From Trochalopteron elliotii (Eukaryota > Chordata > Aves > Passeriformes > Leiothrichidae): 64,000 nt of DNA. Where the stretch lies: assembly GCA_024734555.1 (NCBI GenBank), contig JANPWX010000028.1:3674516-3738515 (forward strand), written 5' to 3'. Below the pieces are notes generated by a model. The model ran no database searches. It saw only the letters and a program-made list of their open reading frames with translations, and had not been told where the DNA came from. The position numbers were made by a program, and so were the translations under genes. Positions 1 to 12,705 of this stretch are shown in pieces (the first letter of the stretch is position 1; each line of letters opens with the position of its first letter).

Positions 1-144
1 CTCTTCACAGAAAATTTTCTTTCTGCAGCACAACTCAACAGCAAAGTCCAGAACAGATGCATATGAAGCACTATTACCCTCCTGCAAACTTTCCAGATAG
101 AAGGAGCATTTGCAAGGAAAAATTCACCTTAGATTATCCTTCCT

Positions 145-173
145 AAAATATGGTAACTACGTTACCATATTTT
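145..173. repeat. Perfect inverted repeat, 13-bp arms
   Basis: AAAATATGGTAAC (145-157) and GTTACCATATTTT (161-173) are exact reverse complements around a 3-base loop TAC. Confidence 0.9.
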
Positions 174-750
174 GCAGATTTGACTCGTGAATGTTGGTGT
201 ATTCAACTTAGCGGCTAAAGAGGCTCCTGCCACAAGATATTCACCATATGCTCCTTGATTGCTCTTGCTAGACAGGAAGGTAGAACAGCACCAAACCCAC
301 TGAAGCATTGTCATACACCCTGATACTCATTTTCAGTTGCCTTACTGTGCTTGACTGTAAGTGCTTCAGCTCAGAAACTGGTTCATGTTTGCTTCAATTT
401 GTGCTGCCATTTGTTGCAGCAGGATCTGCTACAGAACAAACAACAGAAAGTACCAGCTGCCTCAGCCACACAACTTAAATCCGTCTGGTTTTGTCTGCAT
501 TTCATTAATATCTCAATAAATGTCTACAAGCTCTCCCTTACTGCTGTAAACAGTGAAGATATCTAATTGATGAACAAATGGTAAATGCTATAAATATGCA
601 GTCTGAAATAACATGAAAATCAGTAGAGTGCCAAGTTACAGTGTATGGAGATGCTCTGCACAGTAATCTGATTACTCCAGATGTATTTGTTTAGAAAACT
701 ATGAAATTTGCAAAGACAAAAACGAGATCTAAGGGCAAAACGGGATGTAA

Positions 751-848
751 GAGCAACCTGGTCTAGTAGAAGAATTCCTCTCATGGAAGGGGAGTTTGGA
801 ACCCTTTTTTAAGGTTCCTTTCAATCCAAACTGTCCTACAATTCTGTG
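751..848 (+). mobile_element. CR1 LINE, 3'-terminal fragment
   Basis: The segment GCAACCTGGTCTAGTAGAAG, then CATGG-AGGGGAGTTTGGAAC, AAGGTTCCTTTCAATCCAAAC and a terminal ATTCTGTG follows the well-known 3' end of chicken-type CR1, including its terminal octamer. The element is 5'-truncated, as most CR1 copies are. Confidence 0.8.
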
Positions 849-879
849 AAAGTGTAGACCACATTCTGAAATACATTTA

Positions 880-1115
880 CACTGAGAAAGATCCTGGGGT
901 CATAGTAAATGAGGTAATTAAGCATGAATATTCAGCAAAGTGCTATAGATAAGAAAACTACTGTGATTCCTGGATGCTTAAGCCAGCAAATACCAAGATT
1001 ACTGAAGAGCTGGTATTTATCTCTGTAAAGACCATTAGTGAGACCATTACTGGAATATTATGTCATGCTGTGCAGTACACAATTTAAAAATTACTGAGTC
1101 ACAAGTTAGAAGGGA
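880..1115 (+). mobile_element. Old, diverged CR1 LINE fragment (reverse transcriptase 3' region)
   Basis: GAGAAAGATCCTGGGGTCAT matches the CR1 GAGAAGGACTTGGGGGT block. It is followed by a segment matching the CCTGGGCTGCATCA region and then GTGAGACCATTACTGGAATA, matching GTGAGACCCCACCTGGAGTA. The order is as in CR1 ORF2 and no reading frame remains. It starts just downstream of a CR1 3' end, so it is a second, independent and older insertion. Confidence 0.6.
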
Positions 1116-4100
1116 TAAAAAATGCTTTCAAAATAACTTGTAACCTGAAAAATCCATCTGTAAAAGTGTTAATAAGATCTAATTACTTTATTAATTAGAA
1201 GGCTAAGATATTACTTGTTCAGCTTCTGTAAATACATGTAAGTAAAATATTCATGGCTTTTAGCTCTGTATGGTAATAATTTTAAAAATGTATAATGAGA
1301 TTCAGTAACCAGAAAACATTTGCATTTCAGCTGTGAGCCTAAGCAATCACTGGGAAAATACTAGGACAGAAGTGTGTTCAATAATTTCTGCATTTCTGAC
1401 TTATACCTTTTATTCAACATACACCATATCTTATGCAGAAATAATGCACACCTTGGAGACTCTCACTAAATGAACATAATGGTCACCGTTTATTTTAAAA
1501 TTCATAGAACTTTGAGTATTCCTCAAATTACATGATTTGTTTTTTTTTTTAAGGAAGGGATTCCCCAGGAAAACTATATTTATTTTCCCATACACTTCAA
1601 GCAGATGTCATCTAGAAGAGTATCTGATTGAATTTCATAGTTCTTCACAGTCTATTCAGAACCTGTCTGTCATATTCAATATTCAAAAATGAGTTCCTAA
1701 AGACATCATAAGAGGCACAACACTCAGCATCAGGACTCACCAAAGACAACCACAGGCAACAGCGAGACCTGAAGCACATGCTGTAAGGCACTCACAGGCA
1801 GAGAGAGCTCCAGCAGCCTATTTCTAATTAAATAGTCTCTTATAATGCACTAAAAAAAGTATCTGGTTTGACCATCCAAGAATAAAATCTTCTACTACAA
1901 TGCACAATTTGATTTTCAAAGCTTCTTCTTGTAAATTCTTCCCTGTACAGGTCAGCAGCTCCCAACAGCCACTCTGCTGCCTTCTTTCAAATCGCACCTG
2001 CATGTCTGGGATGCTTACAAAAAGTTTGAGAACATTTAGGCTGCTATTGCTCTGTAAAAAGTTTCCTTTCTTGGTGAGCTTTCTTTGTCTTAATCTACTA
2101 TACTCTTCATTTATGATACCTCCATTTTACCTCAATGGTTAAACCATATATTTTTGGGGACAAGGACAGCCTTTTTCCTGAGCTCTGCTCAGGCCTGGGC
2201 CAATAGAGCCCTAAGAAATGCCTATGTTCACTGGCAATAAGTAAAAATTTAAGACAGTTAATTGACAAAAGCCCTGCAGTTAACAATAATTTGATATCTC
2301 CAAAGCACTGAACTGCAGACATGAACTACAGGTCACCAGTTCATATTTACCACTGCTTCTGTCCCCAGATACTGTGTCCTTTCACTCGTGGTGCACACAG
2401 AAGAATATGTCAGGACTGAGAAATCTCCCTTCAGTTCTGGAAAGTGAGTTCAGCTAACAACCTCTACAACCTCAGATTGCTTCAAAAATTTCTTTTTCCC
2501 AATAGTCAATTATTGTGCAATGTTTTCAAGTACGGATGTTTCCAGCAAACCCAGCAGTATTTTCTTTCAAAGAATATCATCCACTAAATATCACATATAA
2601 TAACTCCAAGGAAACTGACAGAATTTATACAACTGTTCTTCACTTTTTGTCCCATATGGCATTGTATATGCACTCTGTATAGCTGTAAGACTGCCCATAA
2701 CCTGCACATAGTGGGCCTTGGTTGGTTATCTTCCTTTTTTAACTCTTGCACTCAATTCCTCATTTTCTTTTATCTTTTGTTCCTTCTTACACAAGCAACT
2801 TAGATACAAATGCTAAGACAAATATCAGCACACCCATGCTTTGTTTTAACACTTGATTTAGCCAATTTGATATTGATAAGCACCATTTTTAAACTGCAGT
2901 CTGCACAGGAGAGGTGCATTAATGAAATATGATTACAAAAAGCGATTTAAGATCAGTTTTGTTTTGCAAAAATAGAGGGCACTTTAGACTCCCTGTTAAT
3001 TTATTCCCGAGGAACATTCAGCAAGATGGGCTTGTTGTGAGGAAGGAAGGGTTCTTTTCAGAAAAACTGAAAGGATACAGAATTTTTCAAGGAGAAACAA
3101 CACTCAACTCTTCATTCTGCAGCAAATAACTGTAAATGTGGTTTGACTAACTTGAAAGTGCTACAAAAGCACAACACACGGAATAGCAGAATAATAGGAG
3201 GAACTTATTTATCCAGGGTCATCTAGGAAGAGTAGGCAAAAAGCAATCTTTCTAGAGTTCAGCTAAAATAACATAAAATTAAAAAAAAAATCATATATAT
3301 TAGCGTACATTTCAAATAAATACTGAATGTACAATAAAAATTATATCTCGTGAGGTCTTCATCTTATACTAATTCAATTCTGGTACAAGTCTTAGGACCA
3401 AATTTTGAGAACCAAGACCATCCAGACCTTATGTTTATGTCCAGAATGATAATTTATGACATCAAATGTGCCTGACACCACATGTGTCTTTATTCATCTT
3501 TTTCCAGTATTTTAAAGTCAGAATCCTGTTATTTATACTCACATCCATTCTTTTCATCAGTGGATGGTGGCACAAAGTCAAGACTGCTTTTAAACTTCCT
3601 CTAGAAGTACTTTACATAAGCTATTCTATGAAAGAAGAAAAAAAAGAGGTAAACAAAAAGCAAAACACAATTCTGCTACTTAGCACAGTCTAGATGAAAT
3701 TACTTTCATAAATAATTTATTAAATCTCCAGTATTAAATAGGTTAAATAATTTTTATTTGATGAATTTTGGTGATATTAATCCTTCAGAATAAGAACTGG
3801 AAATTGAATAATCTCACATTATTTGTAACTGTGGTGAAGATATGTGTTTTGTTTAATGCAGTTATAAAGGAACTTTCTGAGCTGCAAATGCACTTTATTA
3901 AATTTCTAATTATTACCATAGATGGACGTGATGGGAAAAATTTTACCAGGTTATCCTAAGGACAATGCAGATTTCAGTGAAAGAAGAAGCATGGTTCTTT
4001 TTAAGCTTCATTCCCATACTTTTCTTCCTGCTAATTCTGAAATCAGGCATAATCTGGGCTATCTGCTGTGCTATCTAGTCTTCCTATTGAGAAATCAATT

Positions 4101-4287
4101 TCCCACACAGAGTTGGAAATTCATGATTCTCTCTATTCAAGTGAATTATTTTTAATTTCAATGACAATTAAAAATCAGATGGTCAAATTATATATTTGAA
4201 TCAAAAATGTAAATCTTTGTGGTTTTGAAAAAAGACAAGAAAGGAGGGTTTTTTATTTCAGGATGAATTAAGGGTCTCTCTTCTCCC

Positions 4288-4337
4288 TTTTTTGGTTTTT
4301 TTTGGGGTTTTTTTTGTGTGTGTTTTTTTTTTTTTTT
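4288..4337. repeat. T/G-rich simple tract
   Basis: Long T runs broken by GG, GGGG and a short (GT)4, ending in about 15 Ts. Low-complexity sequence. Confidence 0.85.
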
Positions 4338-4967
4338 GAGCACTTAAATATCTACGATTAATGGAATCAACTGAGAAGAAACTTACAGAATTGATTGGGA
4401 AGGTGTGGGCTCTTCTTTTTTTTTTTTCCTCCAAGAGGCTTAAAAGTAGGGCCTTTCAGTCACCTGTAAGATTCATGTTCAAACAAACATCTGCTCTTTT
4501 TTGATGGTATTCAAACATTATCTCCAAGGAGAGCAACGTTACTAACAGGTTTCTGTGTATTTCTCAGTAAATTTTTCTCATTCCCTCTTCTTAACACCAA
4601 TACTTTTTATAGGAAGTGTTTTATACATTGCATCAGAAAGGGAGTAGTAACTATTATACAGCTGGTGGAAAAAATTTGGCTTGGTTTGGGTTTTTTTACT
4701 GCAAACCCCAGTTTTTAGTCTGTGCCCCACCTACAATGCATTTTCTGAAAGTGAAATCTCCTATCAGACCACAAGGGATGACATGTTTACAATTTGTTTA
4801 TAGAAAATTTGTCAAAAGTAGGCTACAGAAGAATATTTGGTTTAAAAGTTCTGGAAAGCACTGTTTCTCATTTTTCTGAAATATTTCTTCTTCTAAACAA
4901 TCAGAAGAATCCAGTTCAAAATTCACATAGTTTTTTTCATTAAAATAATTTTAATATCTTAAATAAA

Positions 4968-5017
4968 CAAAATAGCCTTAAGCTATTTGTATCAAAATAG
5001 CCTTAAGCTATATGTAT
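4968..5017. repeat. Tandem duplication, two 25-bp copies
   Basis: CAAAATAGCCTTAAGCTATT plus TGTAT (4968-4992) is repeated at once (4993-5017) with one substitution (TTTGTAT versus TATGTAT). Confidence 0.85.
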
Positions 5018-5707
5018 GGATCAGAAGGCCACCCAGACATTTCCGAAAAAAATATTATTTTGACAGTTGGAGCAAAACACTTACAAAGCTGGAGTTTAAG
5101 AAATGTCTGTTTCACTGTCTTCAAATAGCAAGTTGGCTCAGTATCAGCTCTGATATCTGAAAATATCACTGGGTTTTAGTTAAATTTTACACTTGAAAAA
5201 ACTTGCAAGGGTTTGCAGATGTCTGTCTTATGTTCTGCTATAATTTTATCTTGTTTGTTTTTCCTAGTAGGGCCATATTAAACAAAACAAAAACACACAA
5301 GAAAAAATTCCCAAATCTTGGTCTACATACCAAACTGGGAAAAGATTGCAGTGCCTCTCCAGCTCAATTGTATAACCACACAGGAAACCAAAAATAATCA
5401 CTTCTATTTTTCTGGTGAAGTGTTGAAAGAGCTGCTATTTCGACCAGCATGAATTAGCAGGCAATATTTTAACTATCAAAGTGAACCCTAATTCAATCTC
5501 ATGATAAACCTCAGATGTCAAAGTTGTTTTCAAACTGCCAAAGCAGGCCTATGAAGGCAGAATAACCCGAGGTAATGAAATCCCTGAAACATCCCAAGCC
5601 TCCCTGTATGGCAAAATGGCACAGGGCAGGCACAATGATGGTTTCAGCTTGTGGTCCCAGAGAAGTACAGGTTTATCCCAGTGACACTTGGTTAAGGGAA
5701 TTAACTG

Positions 5708-5713
5708 TGTTTC
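5708..5713. repeat. Target-site duplication, left copy (TGTTTC)
   Basis: Identical to 6180-6185; abuts the 466-bp solo LTR. Confidence 0.72.
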
Positions 5714-6179
5714 TGTTGGGGTTCCCAATACCTCTGAGGGTCCAGCCCTTGCAGATAAATGGCTTAAATTAATTAGCGAGATGGCATGATCAAGCGTGTC
5801 TTGAAAAAGCAAAAAGGTTTTAATAAGGAAAGAAAATAATACAAAAACAAAGAGTAAAGCTGTGCACAGTATAGGGACAGATCCCATACACTTGTTACAA
5901 CACCCCAAGAATGCATCAGGCTTCTTTGTTCTCCCTTTTTAGTACTCAACAGTTCAGGTGGGCTATTTGGCTCTTGGCCCAATGAAATCAGCAACAGGCT
6001 TTGAACTACACTTTCCAAGCCCAATCAATGCCTCTGTGCTGGCACTGAGCCAGCCAATTACTGACAGGACAGCAGAGACCTTTCTGGGTCCTTTACCTTA
6101 TAAGAAATGCAAGGGGTGAGTCTTAAACCATTCCTTATGTGGAAACACCTGCTGTGGGAGTGTGGGGTGCATGCCAACA
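5714..6179 (-). mobile_element. Solo LTR of an endogenous retrovirus (class II/ERVK-like)
   Basis: The 466-bp element begins TGTTGGGG and ends GCCAACA, an inverted TGTTGG/CCAACA terminus. It is flanked by a perfect 6-bp target duplication TGTTTC (5708-5713 and 6180-6185). On the - strand there are three CCAAT-type boxes (5979-5983, 6021-6025, 6054-6058), then a TATA-like TACTAAAAAGG (about 5934-5944), then ATTAAA (5819-5824) in a pyrimidine-rich stretch. Orientation is inferred from that order. A TATAAG at about 6100 in the + sense is an alternative signal. No retroviral coding region adjoins it. Open frames crossing this interval are incidental. Confidence 0.78.
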
Positions 6180-6185
6180 TGTTTC
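6180..6185. repeat. Target-site duplication, right copy (TGTTTC)
   Basis: Right copy of the hexamer flanking the solo LTR at 5714-6179. Confidence 0.72.
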
Positions 6186-8959
6186 CTTAGCAAATGAACA
6201 ATGCTTAGCTCACTTCTGCTGCATCACCTCCAGCTCCAGTTTGGTGGAAGGAGTCAGGTGAGTTCTAGTTCAGGGATGTCTCTGCTGGACTCCTCTGTCT
6301 GATATGGGCAGCCCCTGACGAGCTGAGGGACACAGCTCCCTGCAACCTTCCACAGAGTTGCCAAAGCCTGCCCTTGTTTTCTGGGTGAGTGTGACTTAAA
6401 AGTAAGTATTTTTGCTATGGTAACATATTAGCTGGAACACATAAGACATGCACACCCTTTTTAATAAAGAATGCTTCCCAAAGAACAGAAGCAAGTATGA
6501 GAAAACAAAAATGTAAATAGTACCTGTTGAAATTATTTCAGGGAATCATTCAAGAATGCCCAAAAAACCCACAGCAACTCATCAAGACAGCCAGCTGGAA
6601 AGCCCACAGCACTTCCAAAGCAACAGCCAGACTGTAGCAGCTGCCAGCTGATCAGATGTTGAAGCTGTTGAGATACTATTTTCCACATAGAATCATATAT
6701 TTGTATCTAACTCCATTACTATCTAAAACACACTTTTTCTTCTCAAAAATAGAGATTATGATGGAAAAGTTTTCACGAAGCAATTTAGAGGCCCAATTAG
6801 ACATTCCATATTTAAATGGCAAAGTTACATTCCATATTCCAAGAATGCACAGGGATTAGAATCTTAGTTCCCCACCTCTGTCCCAAATATTTCAAGGGAC
6901 ATAGTATATGAATAAACTTGAACCTTCAAAGAAGCAAAACCCTTTGCTCTACAGAAAGGCCTTGTACAGTATCCACACAGAGCTCTGCAGAAATGATTGC
7001 CGGAATTGGCCATGGGAGCCCACTGGAGCAGATCAGATCATAAATTCAAAAGGAAACTCTGGCTGGATCAGCTCTCAGCCTTGAAACAGCATTATGGGAC
7101 AGCCTGAGAATGGGTGCTTGAAGATGCCAAGTCAGGAGTCTCGTGAAAAAGCAGGTTCTACCCTGTCCCAACCTGAAGTCCAAATTTTCCCTTGTTTTTG
7201 CAAAGCCACCACCGCCACTGCTTGAAGAAAGAGAATGAATGAAAGGTGACAACTCATGTTCTAAGAATGTTGTTCTAAAATCAGATCCCTGGACTCAGCA
7301 CTGACTCATGGCCAATGAGCTGCATGAACTTTTACAAGAGTAAAAATAACATATTTGCACATTGTTAATTATATACAGTAAATTAACTTCTTTATACCAG
7401 CTGCTGTATATCACTACAGCGGCTCATTGGGCATTTATTTCTAAGGTTCTAGGAGATGTACTAAGGGGAAAAAAATAGAAATTATGTAAAAGATTTACCC
7501 TGTCTCTCAAGGTTATGAAATTCAAATGACCACATATTTTTTGATGCTGATTCTCTTTTATGCACTATGATCAGGAACTGAGGAAGTTAGCTAAAACCAT
7601 GATGTCTTCAAAAAAAGCATTACATGACACCTTGACTGAAGCACTAGATGCGAACACCTCTTCTTCAAAGCTTTTATTAAAAATCTCAGTGTTCAAAACC
7701 AATAAATTAAAAACATTCCTCAAAGCTTAATAAAGACAATTCAGAGGCTGTGCACTTAGCTTCCCAAGCACTTGAGTGTGCAGCACTGGATAGGATACAA
7801 ACTCTTCAGCATAGAGATCCAAAGAGGTGAAGAATATGAAAGAAAAATCCTATTTAATTGGACCAAAAATTATTAGAATTTTCTGAATAGCTAGTATTCC
7901 TGATAATACCAGCTTGATGAGGCCCTAAGTAAACTCTGTCATGGACCACTACTAAAACAATTCCCTCCTAGCTTCAGCATATTTTGAAACTCTGGGTTTC
8001 CCATCTCCAACAACTTTGGGAATGGCTCAAACCAGCAATCTATCACTTCATCATTGTCTATGATATTTTCAGCTCTTCGCAATCTCCGTGTGTACAGAAT
8101 TTAAAAAAAAATTCTGAATTCAAGAAGACTTTAATTTTTTTTAAGATTGAGTGCAACCCAATCTCCTTATTTATTCCCTTTCCACACTCAAGAGCTGTTA
8201 CCTTAAGAGAGCAAGTTACATAAAGAAGAAAAAAGGAATCTGATATTCCTCCCTGTGTTCCTTTGCAAGCCTTTGATCTACTTGTACAAAGATGAATATG
8301 CTTTTTTGGCTATCTGTATTGTCAGGGCCTGCTGTGGAAGCAAGAGGCTTTGGAGAAAAGGGGAGAATACTTCCTACAGGATTAATTCTCATATCACGAT
8401 ATCTAGAAAGATAGCAATGTATTGGAATGGGTGCAGAGAGAGAAACAAAGAATTGGGGCAAATTATACTCCTCACTGAATGAAGAAGTCAAAAGACACCA
8501 CATTAATCACAAGCAGGTTCCCATCCTCTTGATGCAAACTCGATAAATACATGTCTCAAATTACAGCTAGACTGTAAAATTATGAATTAATGATACACAG
8601 AAGAATTTATGTTAAAAGAGCATTATTAAAGCTGCCATTGAGCTGCTGGAATTCTGCAGACTTACAAAATGACAGAACTGTCTGTAGAGACATCATCATT
8701 CATATCTCATCCTCTCCAGAAATATATAAACTACCACAACATTTTGTTGCATAATCGTACCCAGAGTGCAGACTGATCAAATCTCACAGAGTAACAGGTA
8801 CACAAGGGGCCCACATCCCATTTTCCTCCACTGCAGCTCTACACCTCTCCAGCACAACCTGAGATCTTGCTCTTGTCCTGTGACTTCACATCAGGCTCCC
8901 AGAGTGGGGGGATCTGAGTCAGTCTGTGCATTGCCCACAGATGAAGCACTGGGGTAGGA

Positions 8960-9124
8960 GTTGTACCTGGTAAGTGATGTGCCACCTCATGATTCACACT
9001 GCCATCCACTTCATATAACAGTGTCCAGATTTATTGGATTAGTTGTACCTGGTAGGTGTGGTGCCACCTGGTGATTCACCACTGTCATCCACTTCATGTC
9101 ATAGTATCAAGATTTATTGGATTG
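8960..9124. repeat. Tandem duplication, two copies of about 83 bp
   Basis: Copy 1 (8960-9041) and copy 2 (9042-9124) both start GTTGTACCTGGTA and both end AGATTTATTGGATT. In between they share TGCCACCT, TGATTCAC and CATCCACTTCAT. They differ at about a dozen scattered positions and a 1-bp indel, so the duplication is not recent. Confidence 0.88.
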
Positions 9125-10153
9125 AGAACACTGAGATGGAAAAAACCATGAGGCACACATCATTCTTCCAACCTGTCTGATTTGATGTGCAGAATGGACT
9201 GGGTCCAGTTAAGAGGCTTGTCTCTTTTCTGCACACCCTTAAAACATTTTTTCATAGGGAGTATATGATTATGAGCACTCTCTCACAATTCTTTCTACAG
9301 AGCTCCTCAATAGAATTTTTGAAGACTTCATGGGCCATCTTCCCAAAACACACCTGTGAAAAAGGTCAATGACCTTAGCTGTATATGGCTGAATGTGAGG
9401 CAGATGATAAAACCATAGTTTTTCTCACAAAATTCCCAGGCCTAGGATTCTGCCTCACTTGAGAGATGCCTAACCTGTTCTGTAAATAAGTTACTGATGA
9501 CCAGCCCAGATTATTCTTTAACTCTTCAATTCTAATTCCTGCTCTCATCATTCTGTTTTTGAACAGCTGACTTCCAGTTTCCCACTTATTTCCCCGACTT
9601 CAATCCAAACAATAGGGTATCTGTTGTTTCTCAACAAACTGTCACAGGAAAATCCAGTATTTTGTTTTCTTTTTCTTTCTAATTCATTACCAAATGCTTT
9701 CAGCAGATCCTTCTCCAATTTTCTGACTCTCACCCAAGTCTCTGTCTAACCACACTTTGAATTTATTACATTTCCCCCTTCTGCTTTTACTCTACTCCTC
9801 ACAGCAAGAAAAGATTACTTATTCTCCTTCAAGAAACCAGGCTCACCAGAAATCAATTAAGGGAAAGCTACTGAAGCTTCTGTAGTCCTGACCTCAAGCA
9901 TACTCAAGTAATTTCTAGCAGCAACAGTTATTCAGCATGGTTATTTCTGAGCTATGAGAACCACATCCAACTATTCTATGGGGATGGGACAGGTGTAGCT
10001 CGAGCATCATTTGGGGATCTGTCTGAGGAAAACCAGTTTGAAGAAAAATGGCATTTGAATTTCTTTGGCCATTTTAACTATGGAAATTTAAAAAATCTCT
10101 ACCAAGTACTCACCAATTTCGGTTTTCACAGAGATTGAAAGAGGTTTCCATGA

Positions 10154-10202
10154 CAAAAAAAAACCAAACAAACAAACAAAAAACCCAAACAAACCAATAA
10201 AA
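10154..10202. repeat. (CAAA)n-like A-rich tract
   Basis: A run of nine As followed by AAAC/CAAA units to about 10200. Low-complexity sequence. Confidence 0.8.
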
Positions 10203-10400
10203 ATCCCATAACTTTTCAAACCTTTTTGAAGACTAGGGAATTCTAAAGATATAAGCAAGGTCAAAACAAAATATCTTTCCCCTGATGGCACTACAATTTG
10301 TGAGGAGCAAAGGAGAGAGAATATGAAAGGAAATGACTGGAAAAAAATTACAGGATCACTTTGGCTGAAATTTTCCAAAAGAAATTTTAAACATGCAAAA

Positions 10401-10437
10401 TAAAAATTTTAAAAGCTTTTAAAAGCTTTTTAAAGCT
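10401..10437. repeat. AAAAGCTTTT palindrome cluster
   Basis: TTTTAAAAGCTTTTAAAA (10407-10424) is its own reverse complement. AAAAGCTTTT occurs at 10411-10420 and 10421-10430, followed by a third AAGCTT. Confidence 0.75.
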
Positions 10438-12379
10438 TGAACCCATTAAGGCATCCAATTCATAGAAGTTTCCAATTGCCACTTATTATAAGGAAATGCT
10501 GCAAAAGGATTTATATAACACTGCTTATGTGTCTTTTAACTCATGTTCTTCCATGGAAATTAAATGTATTAGGAAAAATGGCAACATTTTGCATACTGTG
10601 TTTAGAATTTAGATTATAGAGTAAGAAACTCTAGGTCTTTCTAGGTTCCACAAATACTGACCAGGAATGGTTTGCACACAGTGTTTCTTGATTTGGGACA
10701 GCAGGATGGGTTCGTGCTTTCCTAACGTTTCTTTCAAACCTATTTTCTCAGATTAACATAGCCCTTTTTACAAGTCCTACACCCACACACTCTTAGAACT
10801 ACAATTATGGGCATTCACATCATCAGTAGCCTAAAAAACCCTTTTACATCAGCAACATACAAAGAAAGCAGTAACTGCTTATGTTAACTGCAGCTAAATT
10901 TATCAAACTGAGTATTTTGCCTCTAGCCATTTTAGTTACAACAAGTCACACCAAGATAGCACAGAAATTAAAACATCCAAGGGCTGTCGAGGCTACGTTT
11001 CCATTAGCAAGAGGTAGAGGTCCCAATAGAAGCACTTTTATAGGTAAAACAACTAGTTCTGAGGACCTACTCTTGGTAGCAATACACAAATATACATATT
11101 TTGGGTGTTTTACTATAGACTAGCCCTACTCTGGTCCCATGGACAGCCAGTGAACTGTTGGACTAGAGCAAGTGAGTTCCTGGAGCACACCTTCTGACTT
11201 GATTTTATCAGAAGGAATTCAATTCATCTCTGGTCTCTCTAACCGAGACACTCACTTCAAAAAAGCACACCTGGCCCAAACCAGGACCCTAATGTAGGCA
11301 CATCTTGTCAATGAGGTTTATGAAGCTATAGTGCAAACCAGGACTGACCCTTTTGAAGTTAGTGCTGCACAGGGACGTCAGCAAGATCCAAATCAGGGCC
11401 CTGGAACAGTATTACTGAGCTTTAAAGCTGAAATACTAATTCTTGCATAAAGGTTTTATATTTGCCTACAAGGGAAAGGGGGACAAGCAGACAGTGTGAG
11501 GTCTCAGCAGGTGAATGAGATGATGCTCATCAAAAATTTAAAGAATTGCCAGGAACAGTTACATTAGCTGGATAAGTTAGGTAGCCAGTAAATTCATTAG
11601 TATCTTAGCTGAACAGACAGACTACAGGAAGAGAAAACTTGCTTTACTTTTTGCTGGGGTCATGCAGGGCTAGATGCAGAAAATCTGTGTGGACTGTGTG
11701 ACATGAGGAATTTGCAGATTCTTACAGGGTAAGCAGAAGCAGACTTCTAGATTCCCAGAAGTCCCTTTTATAGCTGAATTCTAAAAATTTAAGAGGGAAC
11801 CGGTGTAAACATATGTATTGTTGTAGTTATAATGCCTTCAGGCCAAGTAACTCTTATCCAAACAAGGCATATAAATTAATTCTTCTGATGAGCAAGGGAG
11901 ATTCTTTGCTTATTTATCTGGTGTGGGTAAAGGGACCTGTGTGTGCATGAAATGGTTCAGGGATTTGTTTGTTTGACTTAATGAGTATAATTTCTGTATT
12001 GAATTTTCTAGCATACATTAAGTCTCAAGCAGATCATTATTTCTATGCAGAACCTCACTGAAGTATACCCTTACAGAACTTAACAAAGAAAAACACACTG
12101 CATGGTTTCAGAGAGTTCTTTTTTCTGCTTTTCCATAGACTATAATAAAATAATTAAAAATCCCATATGAAAACCTGCAATTTTATAAAACAGTATTCAG
12201 AAAATATGAAAAAAATATCGTGAAGATTCAGTTTCTTTCTCCATGACCAGCTTTTCTACCTTCCAGACTCAGTGAGCTAAGGTCAGTTTAGCAAAAAGAA
12301 ATCACTGATTCATCCAGATCTCAGGCTCAGACTTATTTCTTTGGCCCATTTCTGTCTCTGCCACAGCGGTTTGAAAGAT

Positions 12380-12705
12380 TTGGAAGTTGGGCCCACATGA
12401 ACCTCATGAAGATAAACAAGGACAAGTGCAAGGTCCTACATCTGGGTCCAGGCCACCTCAAGTAGAAGTACAGGCTGGGTAGAAAGGAGATTGAGAGCAG
12501 CCCTGAGAAGAAGGACTCGGGGCTGTTGATGAATGAAAAACTCAACATGACCTGGCAAGGAGCATTTGCAGCCCGAAAGCCAACCATACCCTGGGCTGCA
12601 CCACAAGTGTGACCTGCAAGTTGAGAGAAGTGATCCTATTACTTCACTCTCATGAGACCCCCACCTGGAGTTCTGCATCCAGCTATGGAGGCCCCAGATG
12701 GCAAA
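12380..12705 (+). mobile_element. CR1 LINE fragment (ORF2 3' region)
   Basis: Successive blocks match CR1 ORF2: AACCTCATGAAGATAAACAA, AAGTGCAAGGTCCTACATCT, GATTGAGAGCAGCCCTGAGA, GAAAAACTCAACATGACCTG, CCTGGGCTGC and GAGACCCCCACCTGGAGTTC. Small frame-breaking changes leave no usable open frame across it. Open frames read on either strand here are by-products of this repeat. Confidence 0.88.

Larger units (their letters stand above)
1..5707. other. Intergenic, no gene seen
   Basis: AT-rich sequence with only short frames (below 90 codons) lacking recognisable protein similarity or codon bias. It contains a perfect hairpin near its start, two CR1 fragments, a T/G tract and a 25-bp tandem duplication. 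Nothing else is recognised. Confidence 0.6.
6186..12379. other. Intergenic, no gene seen
   Basis: No supportable exon, RNA gene or transposon beyond the 83-bp tandem duplication, the CAAA tract and the AAAAGCTTTT cluster. The interval 7040-7250 is more GC-rich but I do not recognise it. Confidence 0.55.

Noticed and set aside
5549..6024. Open frames of 119 and 83 codons on the - strand
   Set aside because: They fall largely within the solo LTR and its edge; LTRs of this type do not encode protein.
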